A stretch of 64,000 bases of DNA from Streptomyces sp. NBC_00704 (GTDB taxonomy: Bacteria; Actinomycetota; Actinomycetes; Streptomycetales; Streptomycetaceae). The notes under the pieces were generated by a model. The model had not been told where the DNA came from, made no database searches, and saw only the letters and a list, made by a program, of their open reading frames with translations. The stretch is from contig NZ_CP109000.1 in the NCBI RefSeq assembly GCF_036226605.1, positions 2,290,501-2,354,500 of the forward strand, given 5' to 3'. The position numbers and the translations under genes were made by a program. Positions 17,675 through 25,256 of this stretch are shown here, piece by piece (position 1 is the first letter of the stretch; every line of letters begins with the position of its first letter).

Positions 17675-18661
17675 GTGAACCTCTCCGCATCCGCCGCCGA
17701 GACCCTCCGTGCCGCCCTCGGAGACCTTCTCGACGGACTGCCGCCCAAGCAGGCCTCGCAGGCCGTCGACCGGCTGATCGCCAGCTACCGCGGCGCGACC
17801 CCGACCGACGCGCCGATCCTGCGCGACCGCGCGGACGTCGCCGCCTACGCCGCGTACCGCATGCCGGCCACGTTCGAGGCGGTGCGCTCGGCGCTGGAGG
17901 CGTTCGCCGACGCCGCTCCGGGGTGGACGCCGGACAGCCACGTCGACGTCGGCGGCGGGACGGGCGCGGCGACCTGGGCGGTGAACGCGACCTGGCCGGG
18001 GGCCCGCCCGGTGACCGTGCTCGACTGGGCGGAGCCCGCCCTGGCCCTGGGCCGCGAGGTGGCCGCCGCGCACCCGGCGCTCGGGGACGTCCGCTGGCAG
18101 CGCGCCCGCATCAACGCGTCGCTGACGCTGGAGAGCGCCGACCTCGTCACCGTCTCCTACGTCCTCAACGAACTGGCCGCGCCCGACCGGGCCGCCCTCG
18201 TGGACGCCGCCGCGTCGGCCGCGCGGGCCGTGGTGATCGTGGAGCCGGGCACGCCCGACGGGTACGCGCGGGTGATCGAGGCCCGCGACCGGCTGATCGC
18301 GGCCGGCTTCCGGGTCGCCGCGCCGTGCCCGCACAGCGCGGCCTGCCCGATCGCGCCCGGGTCGGACTGGTGCCACTTCTCGGCGCGGGTCAGCCGCTCC
18401 TCCCTGCACCGGCAGGTCAAGGGCGGCTCGCTGCCCTACGAGGACGAGAAGTTCAGCTATGTGGCGGCCGCCCGCTTCCCCGTCTCCCCGGCCCCCTCCC
18501 GCGTCGTGCGGCGGCCGCAGATCCGCAAGGGCCAGGTGCTCCTCGACCTGTGCGAGACCGACGAGCGGCTGAGCCGTACGACGGTGACGAAGCGACACGG
18601 CGAGCTGTACCGGGCGGCGCGGGACGCGGACTGGGGCGACGCCTGGCCGCCGGAGGCCTGA
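17675..18661 (+). CDS. Rsm22-like small-subunit ribosomal methyltransferase-type protein
   Basis: A 328-residue protein with a class I SAM-binding fold (VDVGGGTGAATWAV around residue 90, acidic loop 'VTVLDWAEPALALG'). The C-terminal half has the cysteine-rich 'APCPHSAACPIAPGSDWCHFSARV' segment that defines the Rsm22 (mitochondrial ribosome small subunit methyltransferase-related) family and may bind an Fe-S cluster. The bacterial role is thought to be in ribosome assembly. It begins at GTG 17675, straight after the 44-bp repeat array. Confidence 0.9.
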   Translation: MNLSASAAETLRAALGDLLDGLPPKQASQAVDRLIASYRGATPTDAPILRDRADVAAYAAYRMPATFEAVRSALEAFADAAPGWTPDSHVDVGGGTGAATWAVNATWPGARPVTVLDWAEPALALGREVAAAHPALGDVRWQRARINASLTLESADLVTVSYVLNELAAPDRAALVDAAASAARAVVIVEPGTPDGYARVIEARDRLIAAGFRVAAPCPHSAACPIAPGSDWCHFSARVSRSSLHRQVKGGSLPYEDEKFSYVAAARFPVSPAPSRVVRRPQIRKGQVLLDLCETDERLSRTTVTKRHGELYRAARDADWGDAWPPEA

Positions 18662-18815
18662 ACGGAGGAGTCCTGACGCCGGGTCCGCCGGGTCCGCCGG
18701 GTCCTGACGGCGGAGTCCTCACGACTGGTTGCACGCGACGGCCGAATGGCGGACGGAAACGTCCCGCATGCCGGACCCCGGCTGCCCGCCCGGCCCTCCC
18801 GTACGCTGCGGGCCC

Positions 18816-19571
18816 ATGGATGCGAAGACGAAGATCGCGGTCGTCACGGGCGCGGGATCGGGCATCGGCCGCGCCGTGGCCGTCGAACTGCTGCGCACGG
18901 GCTGGTCGGTGGCGCTGGCCGGGCGGCGCGTCGAGCCGCTGGAGGAGACGGCCGCGCTGGCGCCCGGAAGCCCCGGTCTCGCCGTGCGGACGGACGTCTC
19001 ACGCCCGGAGGACGTGACGGCCCTGTTCACCGCCGTGCGCGAGCGTTTCGGGCGGCTGGACCTGCTGTTCAACAACGCCGGCATGTTCGGGCCGGGGGGC
19101 GTGCCGTTCGAGGACCTCCCCTTCGACGCCTGGCGGCACGTGGTGGACACGAACCTCAACGGGGCGTTCCTGTGTGCGCAGGGCGCGTACCGGCTGATGA
19201 AGGAACAGGAACCTCGGGGCGGACGGATCATCAACAACGGCTCGGTCTCGGCGCACGCGCCCCGGCCGCGCTCTGCCCCCTACACGGCGACCAAGCACGC
19301 GCTGACCGGCCTGACCAAGTCCCTCTCGCTGGACGGGCGGGCGTACGGGATCGCCGTCGGCCAGATCGACATCGGCAACGCGGCGACCGACATGACGGAC
19401 CGGATGCGGACCGGCGTGCCGCAGGCGAACGGGGAGACCGCGCCGGAGCCGGTGATGGACGTCGCCGATGTGGCGCGCACGGTGCGGCACATGGCCGAAC
19501 TGCCGCTGGAGGCGAACGTCCAGTTCGCGACGGTGATGGCGACCGCGATGCCGTACGTGGGGCGGGGCTGA
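18816..19571 (+). CDS. SDR family NAD(P)-dependent oxidoreductase
   Basis: A 251-residue classical short-chain dehydrogenase. The nucleotide loop TGAGSGIG (residues 10-17), the NNAG motif (LLFNNAGMF), the catalytic Ser (NNGSVSAH) and YxxxK (YTATKHA) are all present. The substrate cannot be deduced. The ATG at 18816 is the first methionine of the conserved part; the longer frame upstream does not resemble the family. Confidence 0.92.
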   Translation: MDAKTKIAVVTGAGSGIGRAVAVELLRTGWSVALAGRRVEPLEETAALAPGSPGLAVRTDVSRPEDVTALFTAVRERFGRLDLLFNNAGMFGPGGVPFEDLPFDAWRHVVDTNLNGAFLCAQGAYRLMKEQEPRGGRIINNGSVSAHAPRPRSAPYTATKHALTGLTKSLSLDGRAYGIAVGQIDIGNAATDMTDRMRTGVPQANGETAPEPVMDVADVARTVRHMAELPLEANVQFATVMATAMPYVGRG

Positions 19572-19937
19572 CGGGGCCGTCCCGGCCCACGGGTCGTCAA
19601 CCGGGTCGTCAACTCGTCAACCTGCACAACCGGAATTTACCGGTCCGCACCATTGCGGCCGATGGCGGGCCTATGCTCAACTCTTCTGCACAGGAACTCC
19701 ACATGTGCGGCACATGAGTTCCGCACGGCGGGACCGTAAGAGCCATACCGAGGGGGAGGGGCAGCCGTCCCACGACTCCGGGTGGGGGTGGACCTCGCAA
19801 GGGACCGCGAGGTGCACACCGGAGCCGCGGGACGGCTGCCGCACCATCTCCCGCCGGACGGGCACGGGCGGGCACGGGCGGGCACATCCTCTCCGCGGAG
19901 GGGATCGGCCGACTGGGGGCGTCGGCCCGGGGAGCCG
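19572..19937. other. 366-base region without a confident gene
   Basis: Holds a 30-base interrupted dyad at 19693-19722 (outer arms GGAACTC/GAGTTCC, inner arms CATGTG/CACATG). On the minus strand a 62-codon frame (19677-19865) has high GC at third positions in its first half and one TTA codon, but no recognised domain or good ribosome site. On the plus strand an AGGAA followed by ATG at 19701 opens a four-codon frame (MCGT) ending in an ATGA overlap. None of these is secure. Confidence 0.5.
19693..19722. promoter_or_regulatory. Interrupted dyad, possible operator or RNA hairpin
   Basis: Outer arms GGAACTC and GAGTTCC flank inner arms CATGTG and CACATG around CGG, with a 2-base bulge on the left. 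It could fold as a hairpin on either strand. No neighbouring gene clearly depends on it. Confidence 0.4.
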
Positions 19938-20264
19938 TTACGCCTGCCCGGTCTCGAACCGGGAGATCCGGCCGTCCTCCGCGACGGTGAAGCTCCAGCG
20001 GGTGCGCATCTCGCCCCAGGTGTCGTTGCGGTAGTCCGCGAGCAGGGAGCGCCCTCCGTCCGACTCCTTGGTGACGTCGATGTGGCCGCGCGAGGAGAAG
20101 ATCTCCCGGTCGGCCCACTCGGCCAGGTCCCGGTCGGAGCCGTCGTCCGCCATGGTCGCGTCGGGGGTCAGGAGACCGCGGAAGGCCTCCTCGTCATGGG
20201 CGTTGACGGCGGCGACGAAGGCCCGCACGGCCGGGTCGCTGAGTCTGTCGGTCTGGATCGCCAT
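19938..20264 (-). CDS. SnoaL-like/NTF2 family protein
   Basis: A 108-residue protein with the cone-shaped NTF2-like fold pattern: a long first helix (DPAVRAFVAAVNAHDEEAFRGLL), then alternating strands ending in 'WSFTVAEDGRISRFETGQA'. Such proteins are small isomerases, cyclases or binding proteins; the function here is open. A GTG 15 bases further upstream could also serve as start, neither with a clear ribosome site. Confidence 0.8.
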   Translation of the reverse strand: MAIQTDRLSDPAVRAFVAAVNAHDEEAFRGLLTPDATMADDGSDRDLAEWADREIFSSRGHIDVTKESDGGRSLLADYRNDTWGEMRTRWSFTVAEDGRISRFETGQA

Positions 20265-20418
20265 ACGGGCCACACTCACACCGCGGGCCGGGCCCCGCCA
20301 CCCGAACGGCTTCCAGAAGGGGCCGGGCGGGTGTGAGAGGTGCGACGGTGGAAACGCGTGAGAGGCATGAGAGACGTCCGCGGCGTTCCACCCCGATCCT
20401 CGCGACCCGCTCCACCCG

Positions 20419-20485
20419 TTGCCGCTTGCGTTCCCTTCCGGCCGTTTCCGCTTGCGTTCCCGTTCCGGCCGTTTCCGCTTGTTCC
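20419..20485. repeat. Short imperfect direct repeats upstream of doxX-like gene
   Basis: TTCCGGCCGTTTCCGCTTG occurs at 20436 and again at 20463, each followed by (CG)TTCC; a truncated third copy (TTGCCGCTTGCGTTCC) starts at 20419. Period is about 25-27 bases. The repeats end 23 bases before the GTG start and may affect the leader of the mRNA. Confidence 0.75.
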
Positions 20486-20508
20486 TGCTGTCTGTTCAGG
20501 GAGTCACC

Positions 20509-21054
<546 letters not shown>

Positions 21055-21085
21055 CCCGCGAGGCACGCCCTGGCAGGCTGCCGTC

Positions 21086-21457
21086 ATGGACACCCCTTAC
21101 CCCGACGGCCGGTGGGCCGGCGCCGACGTGTGGACCACCGTCGACGCACTGCGGACCTGGCTGGACGACAACCGGGCGCACGACGGCCGCGAGGGCCTGC
21201 TGCTGCGCGTGCTGAAACTGTCCGAGGAGGTCGGCGAGGTCGCCCAGGCCGTCATCGGCGCGACCGGCCAGAACCCCCGCAAGGGCGTCGACCACACGTG
21301 GGAGGACGTCCAGGCCGAGTTGTGCGACGTGGTCGTCACGGCGCTGGTCGCGCTGCGCACCCTCACGCCCGACGCCCCCGCGGTGTTCGCGCGACACCTG
21401 GCGCGGGTGGCGGACCGGTCCCTGGGCGACGGGGACGTGGGCGACCGCCCCACCTGA
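21086..21457 (+). CDS. MazG-like nucleotide pyrophosphohydrolase
   Basis: A 123-residue all-helical protein with the MazG-type metal site: EEVGE (residues about 50-54) and ELCD (about 77-80) in the EExxE...ExxD arrangement. Such enzymes hydrolyse non-canonical or excess NTPs to monophosphates and pyrophosphate. The single-domain form and the 'KGVDHTWEDVQAELCDV' context fit the MazG-like family common in Streptomyces. It follows the DoxX gene by 31 bases. Confidence 0.88.
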   Translation: MDTPYPDGRWAGADVWTTVDALRTWLDDNRAHDGREGLLLRVLKLSEEVGEVAQAVIGATGQNPRKGVDHTWEDVQAELCDVVVTALVALRTLTPDAPAVFARHLARVADRSLGDGDVGDRPT

Positions 21458-21560
21458 CGAACCGTCCGCCCCGGCCTGCGAACCGCCGTCCGCCGGGCCT
21501 ACGAACCGTCAGCCGCGGCCTACGAACCGTCAGCCGTCCCCTGCGGACCGCCCTCCGTGC
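21455..21560. repeat. Five 21-23-bp tandem repeats starting at the MazG-like stop codon
   Basis: Units of the form CCTACGAACCGTCAGCCGCGG begin at about 21455, 21477, 21500, 21521 and 21540. The third and fourth are almost identical; the first contains the stop codon of the MazG-like gene. The array lies in the 236-base gap before the next gene. Confidence 0.8.
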
Positions 21561-21693
21561 CCCGGCGGTGCCCCCGGCGGCGGTCGTTTCGAACGTTTCC
21601 CCGGTTCGTGCAACCGCCCGTACGCCGTCCGCGTGCCTCTGTACGATCACCGCACGTGAAGCGGGGGCCGCTGAGGCGGAGGGGGCGGGCATA

Positions 21694-22548
21694 GTGAACG
21701 AGGCGCGCAGACACAGGACCACCTGGCCGGTACGGGCGGCCGCCGCGGCGGCCGGGGCGGCGCTGCTCGTGGGCGGCTGCGGCGCGGGGGGCGGCGAGGC
21801 AGCGGGGCCGAGCCCCTCGGCGTCCGGCCGGTCCCCGGCGCCGTCCGCGTCCGGCTCACCCGCCGCCGCCGGGCCGGGCGGGGGCGCCGCGACGCCGACG
21901 CCCACACCGACGCCGTTCAGGGCGGACCCCGCCAGGGTGCCCCGGACCAGGCCGCGGGCCGACGCCCTGGCGCAGGCGGTCGTGCTGCGGCCGGAGGGCT
22001 GGGGGCCGGGCTTCCGGGCCCAGCGGCCGGCCGCGAGCGCCCCCGGCACCGTCGCGGTGCTCGACGCGCGGTGCAGCTGGCAGCGCCGGCCCCTGCCGGG
22101 CAGCGTGCTGGCCTCGTCGTCCCGCTACGGCGAACTGCCCGGCACGGACGGCAGGGGGACGTTGAAGGTGACCGCGTCGGTCACCGTGCACGCCACGGTC
22201 GGGGCCGCCGACGAGCAGCTGGCCACCACCCTGGAGGACGCGCTGCGCTGCCGGGAGCAGCAGGTCCGCACCGACGAGCGGATCTCGCAGCTCGCGTCGG
22301 TCGCCACCCCGTACGGCCAGAACGGCAACACCTACGCCGACGACTCGGTGCTGGAGATCGGCTCCTACCTCACGGGGAACGTCCCGCAGCCGTACCGCTG
22401 GAATGTCGCCCGGCTCGGCCCGGTCACCGTGGCGGTGGCCGTGATGGGCGCGACCGGTTACCGGGAGGATGAGTTGACGAGGTACGCGTCGTACGCCCTG
22501 ACGACCATGCTCGGCCGGATCGAGTCCGAGCTCGGGGGGAAGAACTGA
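21694..22548 (+). CDS. Putative lipoprotein encoded before tandem sensor kinases
   Basis: A 284-residue precursor with an Ala-rich signal peptide and lipobox VGGC (Cys at about 29), then a Ser/Pro/Thr-rich linker and a mature domain from about residue 100. The domain has two conserved-looking cysteines (ARCSW, LRCRE) and ends 'RYASYALTTMLGRIESELGGKN', similar in style to Streptomyces sensor-associated lipoproteins. The stop codon overlaps the kinase start by one base (TGATG), so it is probably produced together with the kinase and may act in the same sensing pathway. Confidence 0.78.
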   Translation: MNEARRHRTTWPVRAAAAAAGAALLVGGCGAGGGEAAGPSPSASGRSPAPSASGSPAAAGPGGGAATPTPTPTPFRADPARVPRTRPRADALAQAVVLRPEGWGPGFRAQRPAASAPGTVAVLDARCSWQRRPLPGSVLASSSRYGELPGTDGRGTLKVTASVTVHATVGAADEQLATTLEDALRCREQQVRTDERISQLASVATPYGQNGNTYADDSVLEIGSYLTGNVPQPYRWNVARLGPVTVAVAVMGATGYREDELTRYASYALTTMLGRIESELGGKN

Positions 22549-25256
22549 TGGAGCCGTTGCGTCCTTCCGATCCCTCGCGGATCGCCGGCCACCGTCTGCT
22601 GGGGCGGCTGGGCTCCGGAGGCATGGGTGTGGTGTACCTGGCGCGCACGCCGGGCGGCGCGCTGGTGGCGCTGAAGGTCCTGCTCGCCGAGTACGCCGAG
22701 GAGCCCGGTTTCAAGGAGCGGTTCCGCCGCGAGGTCGAGGTCGCCCGGCGGGTCGTCAGTCCGTGGGCGGTGCCGCTGGTGGACGCCGACCCGGACGCCG
22801 GGGCGCCGTGGCTGGCGACCGCGTTCGTGCCCGGCCCGTCCCTGGCCGAGGCGGTTGCCGCGCACGGCCCGCTGGCGGAGCACGGCGTGCGGCTGCTCGG
22901 GGCCCGGCTGGCCGAGGCGCTGGGCGAGGTGCACCGGGCGGGACTGGTCCACCGGGACCTCAAGCCGGGCAACGTGCTGATCGCGCACGACGGGCCCCGC
23001 CTCATCGACTTCGGCATCGCCCGCGCGCCGGAGGACACCGCGCTCACCGCGACCGGGCTGGTCGTCGGCACCCCCGGCTATCTGTCGCCCGAGCAGGCCA
23101 CGGGACCCGGCGGCGACGGCATCGGCCCGGCGAGCGACGTGTTCTCCCTCGGCTGCGTCCTGGCGTTCGCGGCGACCGGACGGCCGCCGTTCGGCACGGG
23201 CCCGGTCGACGCCCTGCTGTACCGGGCCGTGCACGACCCGGCGGACCTCGACGGGATCCCGCCGCGGTTGCGCGAGGCGGTGGAGGACTGCCTGGCGAAG
23301 GACCCCGCCCGGCGCCCCGAAACCGCCCTGCTGGCACGCCGGTTGGCGGCCCTCCGCGACCCGCGCACCACCGCCCCGGCCGACAGCGGCCCGCAGGACG
23401 CGGCGGCGGCCGCGAACGACGACGCGCGCGACACCACGACCGGTGACGCCGGCCCGCGCGACACGGGGGCCGGTGACGCCGGCCCGCGCGACACGGGGGC
23501 CGGTGACGGCGGCCCGCGCGACACGGCGGCCGGTGACGGCGGCCCGCGCGACACGGCGGCCGGTGACGGCGGCCCGCGCGACACGGCGGCCGGTGACGGC
23601 GGCCCGCGCGATACGAGGGCTGCCGACAACGACTCACGGGACGCGGTGGCCGGTGACGGCCGACATGGCGGTGCGGGGACTGCCGACAACGGCCCGCGGG
23701 ACGCGGTGGCCGGTGACAACGGCCCGCGGGACGCGGAGGTCGACGGGTGGCTGCCGGAGCCGGTCGCGCGGCTGATCGCCGAGCGGTCGGCCGCCGCGCT
23801 CGCGCTGCCGGACATCGAGCACACCCAAGCCCCGTCCGACGCGGCTCCCGCGTCCGTCCCCGGACCCGCCCCGTCGCCGGACACGGCCGGGAGGTCCGGC
23901 ACCGGCCGGGCGGAGACCGGTGCGGGTGACACGGCCGGCGCGGGACGGGCGGAGGCCGACACGCAAGGGACGGCGGCCGGCCCGGCGGCGGAGGCGGAGG
24001 GCGGGGCGGAGGGCGTGCGTGCGGCCGGCCGGCGCCGGTTCCTGCTGCTGGCCGGCGGGGCCGTCGCGCTGACGGCGGCCGGGGGCGGGGCCTGGTGGGC
24101 CGCCGCCCGGGACGACGACGGCACGGGAGGCGGCAGCCCGGCCGCCGCCGCGTCGGCGCGACGCCCCGTGCACACCGTCGCGCTGCACGGCGACCTCAGC
24201 GGCCCGCAGCGGGACACGGGCAGGGCGCAGGAGCGCGGACTGCGGCTGGCCGTCGCCGAGTTCAACGCGCGCGCCGACGCCCCGTTCACCGTCAGGGTCA
24301 GGACCGTCGACGACGGCGGCAACCCGGCGGCCTCGGCCCGGCTCGCGGCGGAACTGGCGGGCGACCCGGCGGTCCTCGCCGTGGTCGGCCCGACGACCGA
24401 CGCGACAGCGCAGGCGGCGCTCGGGAAGTACGACGCCGGGCTGCTGCCGGTGGTCGCCGTCTCCCCCGGTGCGATCAGCCTCGTCCTCCAGGGGTTCCGC
24501 TCGTTCCTGCTCGGCCGGCTGCCCGACTCGGTGCTCGGCGTGTACCTCAGCAACTACCTTCGCGGGAGCGGCCGTTCACGCAAGGTCGGCCTGGTCGTCG
24601 ATCGTCCCGCGGGCACGTACGGGACGGATCTCGGCACCGCCCTCGCCACCCAGCTCAGCAACGCGGGGCAGCCGCCGGTGCCGGAGGTGGTCAGCGCGAT
24701 GCGCCGCGACTTCGGCACGGCGGTGGACGCGGTGCTCTCCGCCGGCGTCGACTCCGTGTTCTTCGCCGGTCTGCCGGACCGGGGGGCGCTGATCGCCTCG
24801 ACGCTGCGCGAGCGCGGCTTTCGCGGTGCGCGGGTGTCCGGCCCGGCGCTGCTCGACGGCCGTTTCCTGACGCGGGCCCAGGAGGCCGCCGAGGGCTGGG
24901 CGATGGTGGCGCCCGTCATCGACGCGACCGGCAAGCCCGAGGCGAGGAAGTTCGCCGCCGCCTACCGCGAGCGGTGGAAGGAGGCGCCGCCCCGGTACGC
25001 GGCGGAGGCCTACGACGTGACGGGCATGCTGCTGACGGCGCTGTCCCGGTTGCCGGCGGCGGGCAGGACCAGGAAGAACCTGCTGGCGGCGGTGCAGACC
25101 GGGAAGTACGAGGGCATCACGAAGACGTTCGCGTTCGAGCAGACCGGCAAGATGGTCAGGACCGGTCTCATGGTCATCGACGGCACCGGCGGCTTCCTCT
25201 GGCGCGTCGAGCAGGGCGACTTCGTGTACGGCGGCCCGGCGCCGCTCACGGTCTGA
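22548..25256 (+). CDS. Membrane Ser/Thr protein kinase with extracytoplasmic ligand-binding-protein domain
   Basis: A 902-residue Hanks-type kinase. The kinase domain (residues 1-270) is complete: glycine loop GSGGMG, ATP lysine in VALKVL, HRDLKPGN and DFGIA. A disordered linker holds ten 10-residue repeats of GDGGPRDTAA type (about 299-398) and Ala/Gly-rich sequence. One membrane helix (about 495-517, after RRR) leads to an outside domain of type I periplasmic-binding fold (HGDLSGPQRDTG...VVGPTTDATAQ...AEAYDVTGMLL), like branched-chain amino-acid binding proteins. It probably senses a small ligand and signals by phosphorylation. A paralogue follows with a one-base overlap. Confidence 0.92.
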   Translation: MEPLRPSDPSRIAGHRLLGRLGSGGMGVVYLARTPGGALVALKVLLAEYAEEPGFKERFRREVEVARRVVSPWAVPLVDADPDAGAPWLATAFVPGPSLAEAVAAHGPLAEHGVRLLGARLAEALGEVHRAGLVHRDLKPGNVLIAHDGPRLIDFGIARAPEDTALTATGLVVGTPGYLSPEQATGPGGDGIGPASDVFSLGCVLAFAATGRPPFGTGPVDALLYRAVHDPADLDGIPPRLREAVEDCLAKDPARRPETALLARRLAALRDPRTTAPADSGPQDAAAAANDDARDTTTGDAGPRDTGAGDAGPRDTGAGDGGPRDTAAGDGGPRDTAAGDGGPRDTAAGDGGPRDTRAADNDSRDAVAGDGRHGGAGTADNGPRDAVAGDNGPRDAEVDGWLPEPVARLIAERSAAALALPDIEHTQAPSDAAPASVPGPAPSPDTAGRSGTGRAETGAGDTAGAGRAEADTQGTAAGPAAEAEGGAEGVRAAGRRRFLLLAGGAVALTAAGGGAWWAAARDDDGTGGGSPAAAASARRPVHTVALHGDLSGPQRDTGRAQERGLRLAVAEFNARADAPFTVRVRTVDDGGNPAASARLAAELAGDPAVLAVVGPTTDATAQAALGKYDAGLLPVVAVSPGAISLVLQGFRSFLLGRLPDSVLGVYLSNYLRGSGRSRKVGLVVDRPAGTYGTDLGTALATQLSNAGQPPVPEVVSAMRRDFGTAVDAVLSAGVDSVFFAGLPDRGALIASTLRERGFRGARVSGPALLDGRFLTRAQEAAEGWAMVAPVIDATGKPEARKFAAAYRERWKEAPPRYAAEAYDVTGMLLTALSRLPAAGRTRKNLLAAVQTGKYEGITKTFAFEQTGKMVRTGLMVIDGTGGFLWRVEQGDFVYGGPAPLTV
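23442..23741 (+). repeat. In-frame 30-bp repeats in the kinase linker
   Basis: Ten 30-bp units starting at 23442; the first six (to 23621) are nearly identical and encode GD(A/G)GPRDT(G/A)A, the last four are decayed. The period keeps the reading frame, so copy number can change without breaking the kinase. Confidence 0.93.

Noticed and set aside
17136..17748. Minus-strand frames reading HEPHPSRAPPG-type peptide repeats
   Set aside because: The 44-bp period shifts the frame at every copy, so the same peptide recurs in all three frames; no start site or conserved flank.
16115..18598. 827-codon minus-strand open frame
   Set aside because: It is a shadow of the serine hydrolase and Rsm22-like genes on the plus strand; the protein is Pro/Arg/Gly-rich without domain similarity and crosses the non-coding 44-bp repeats.
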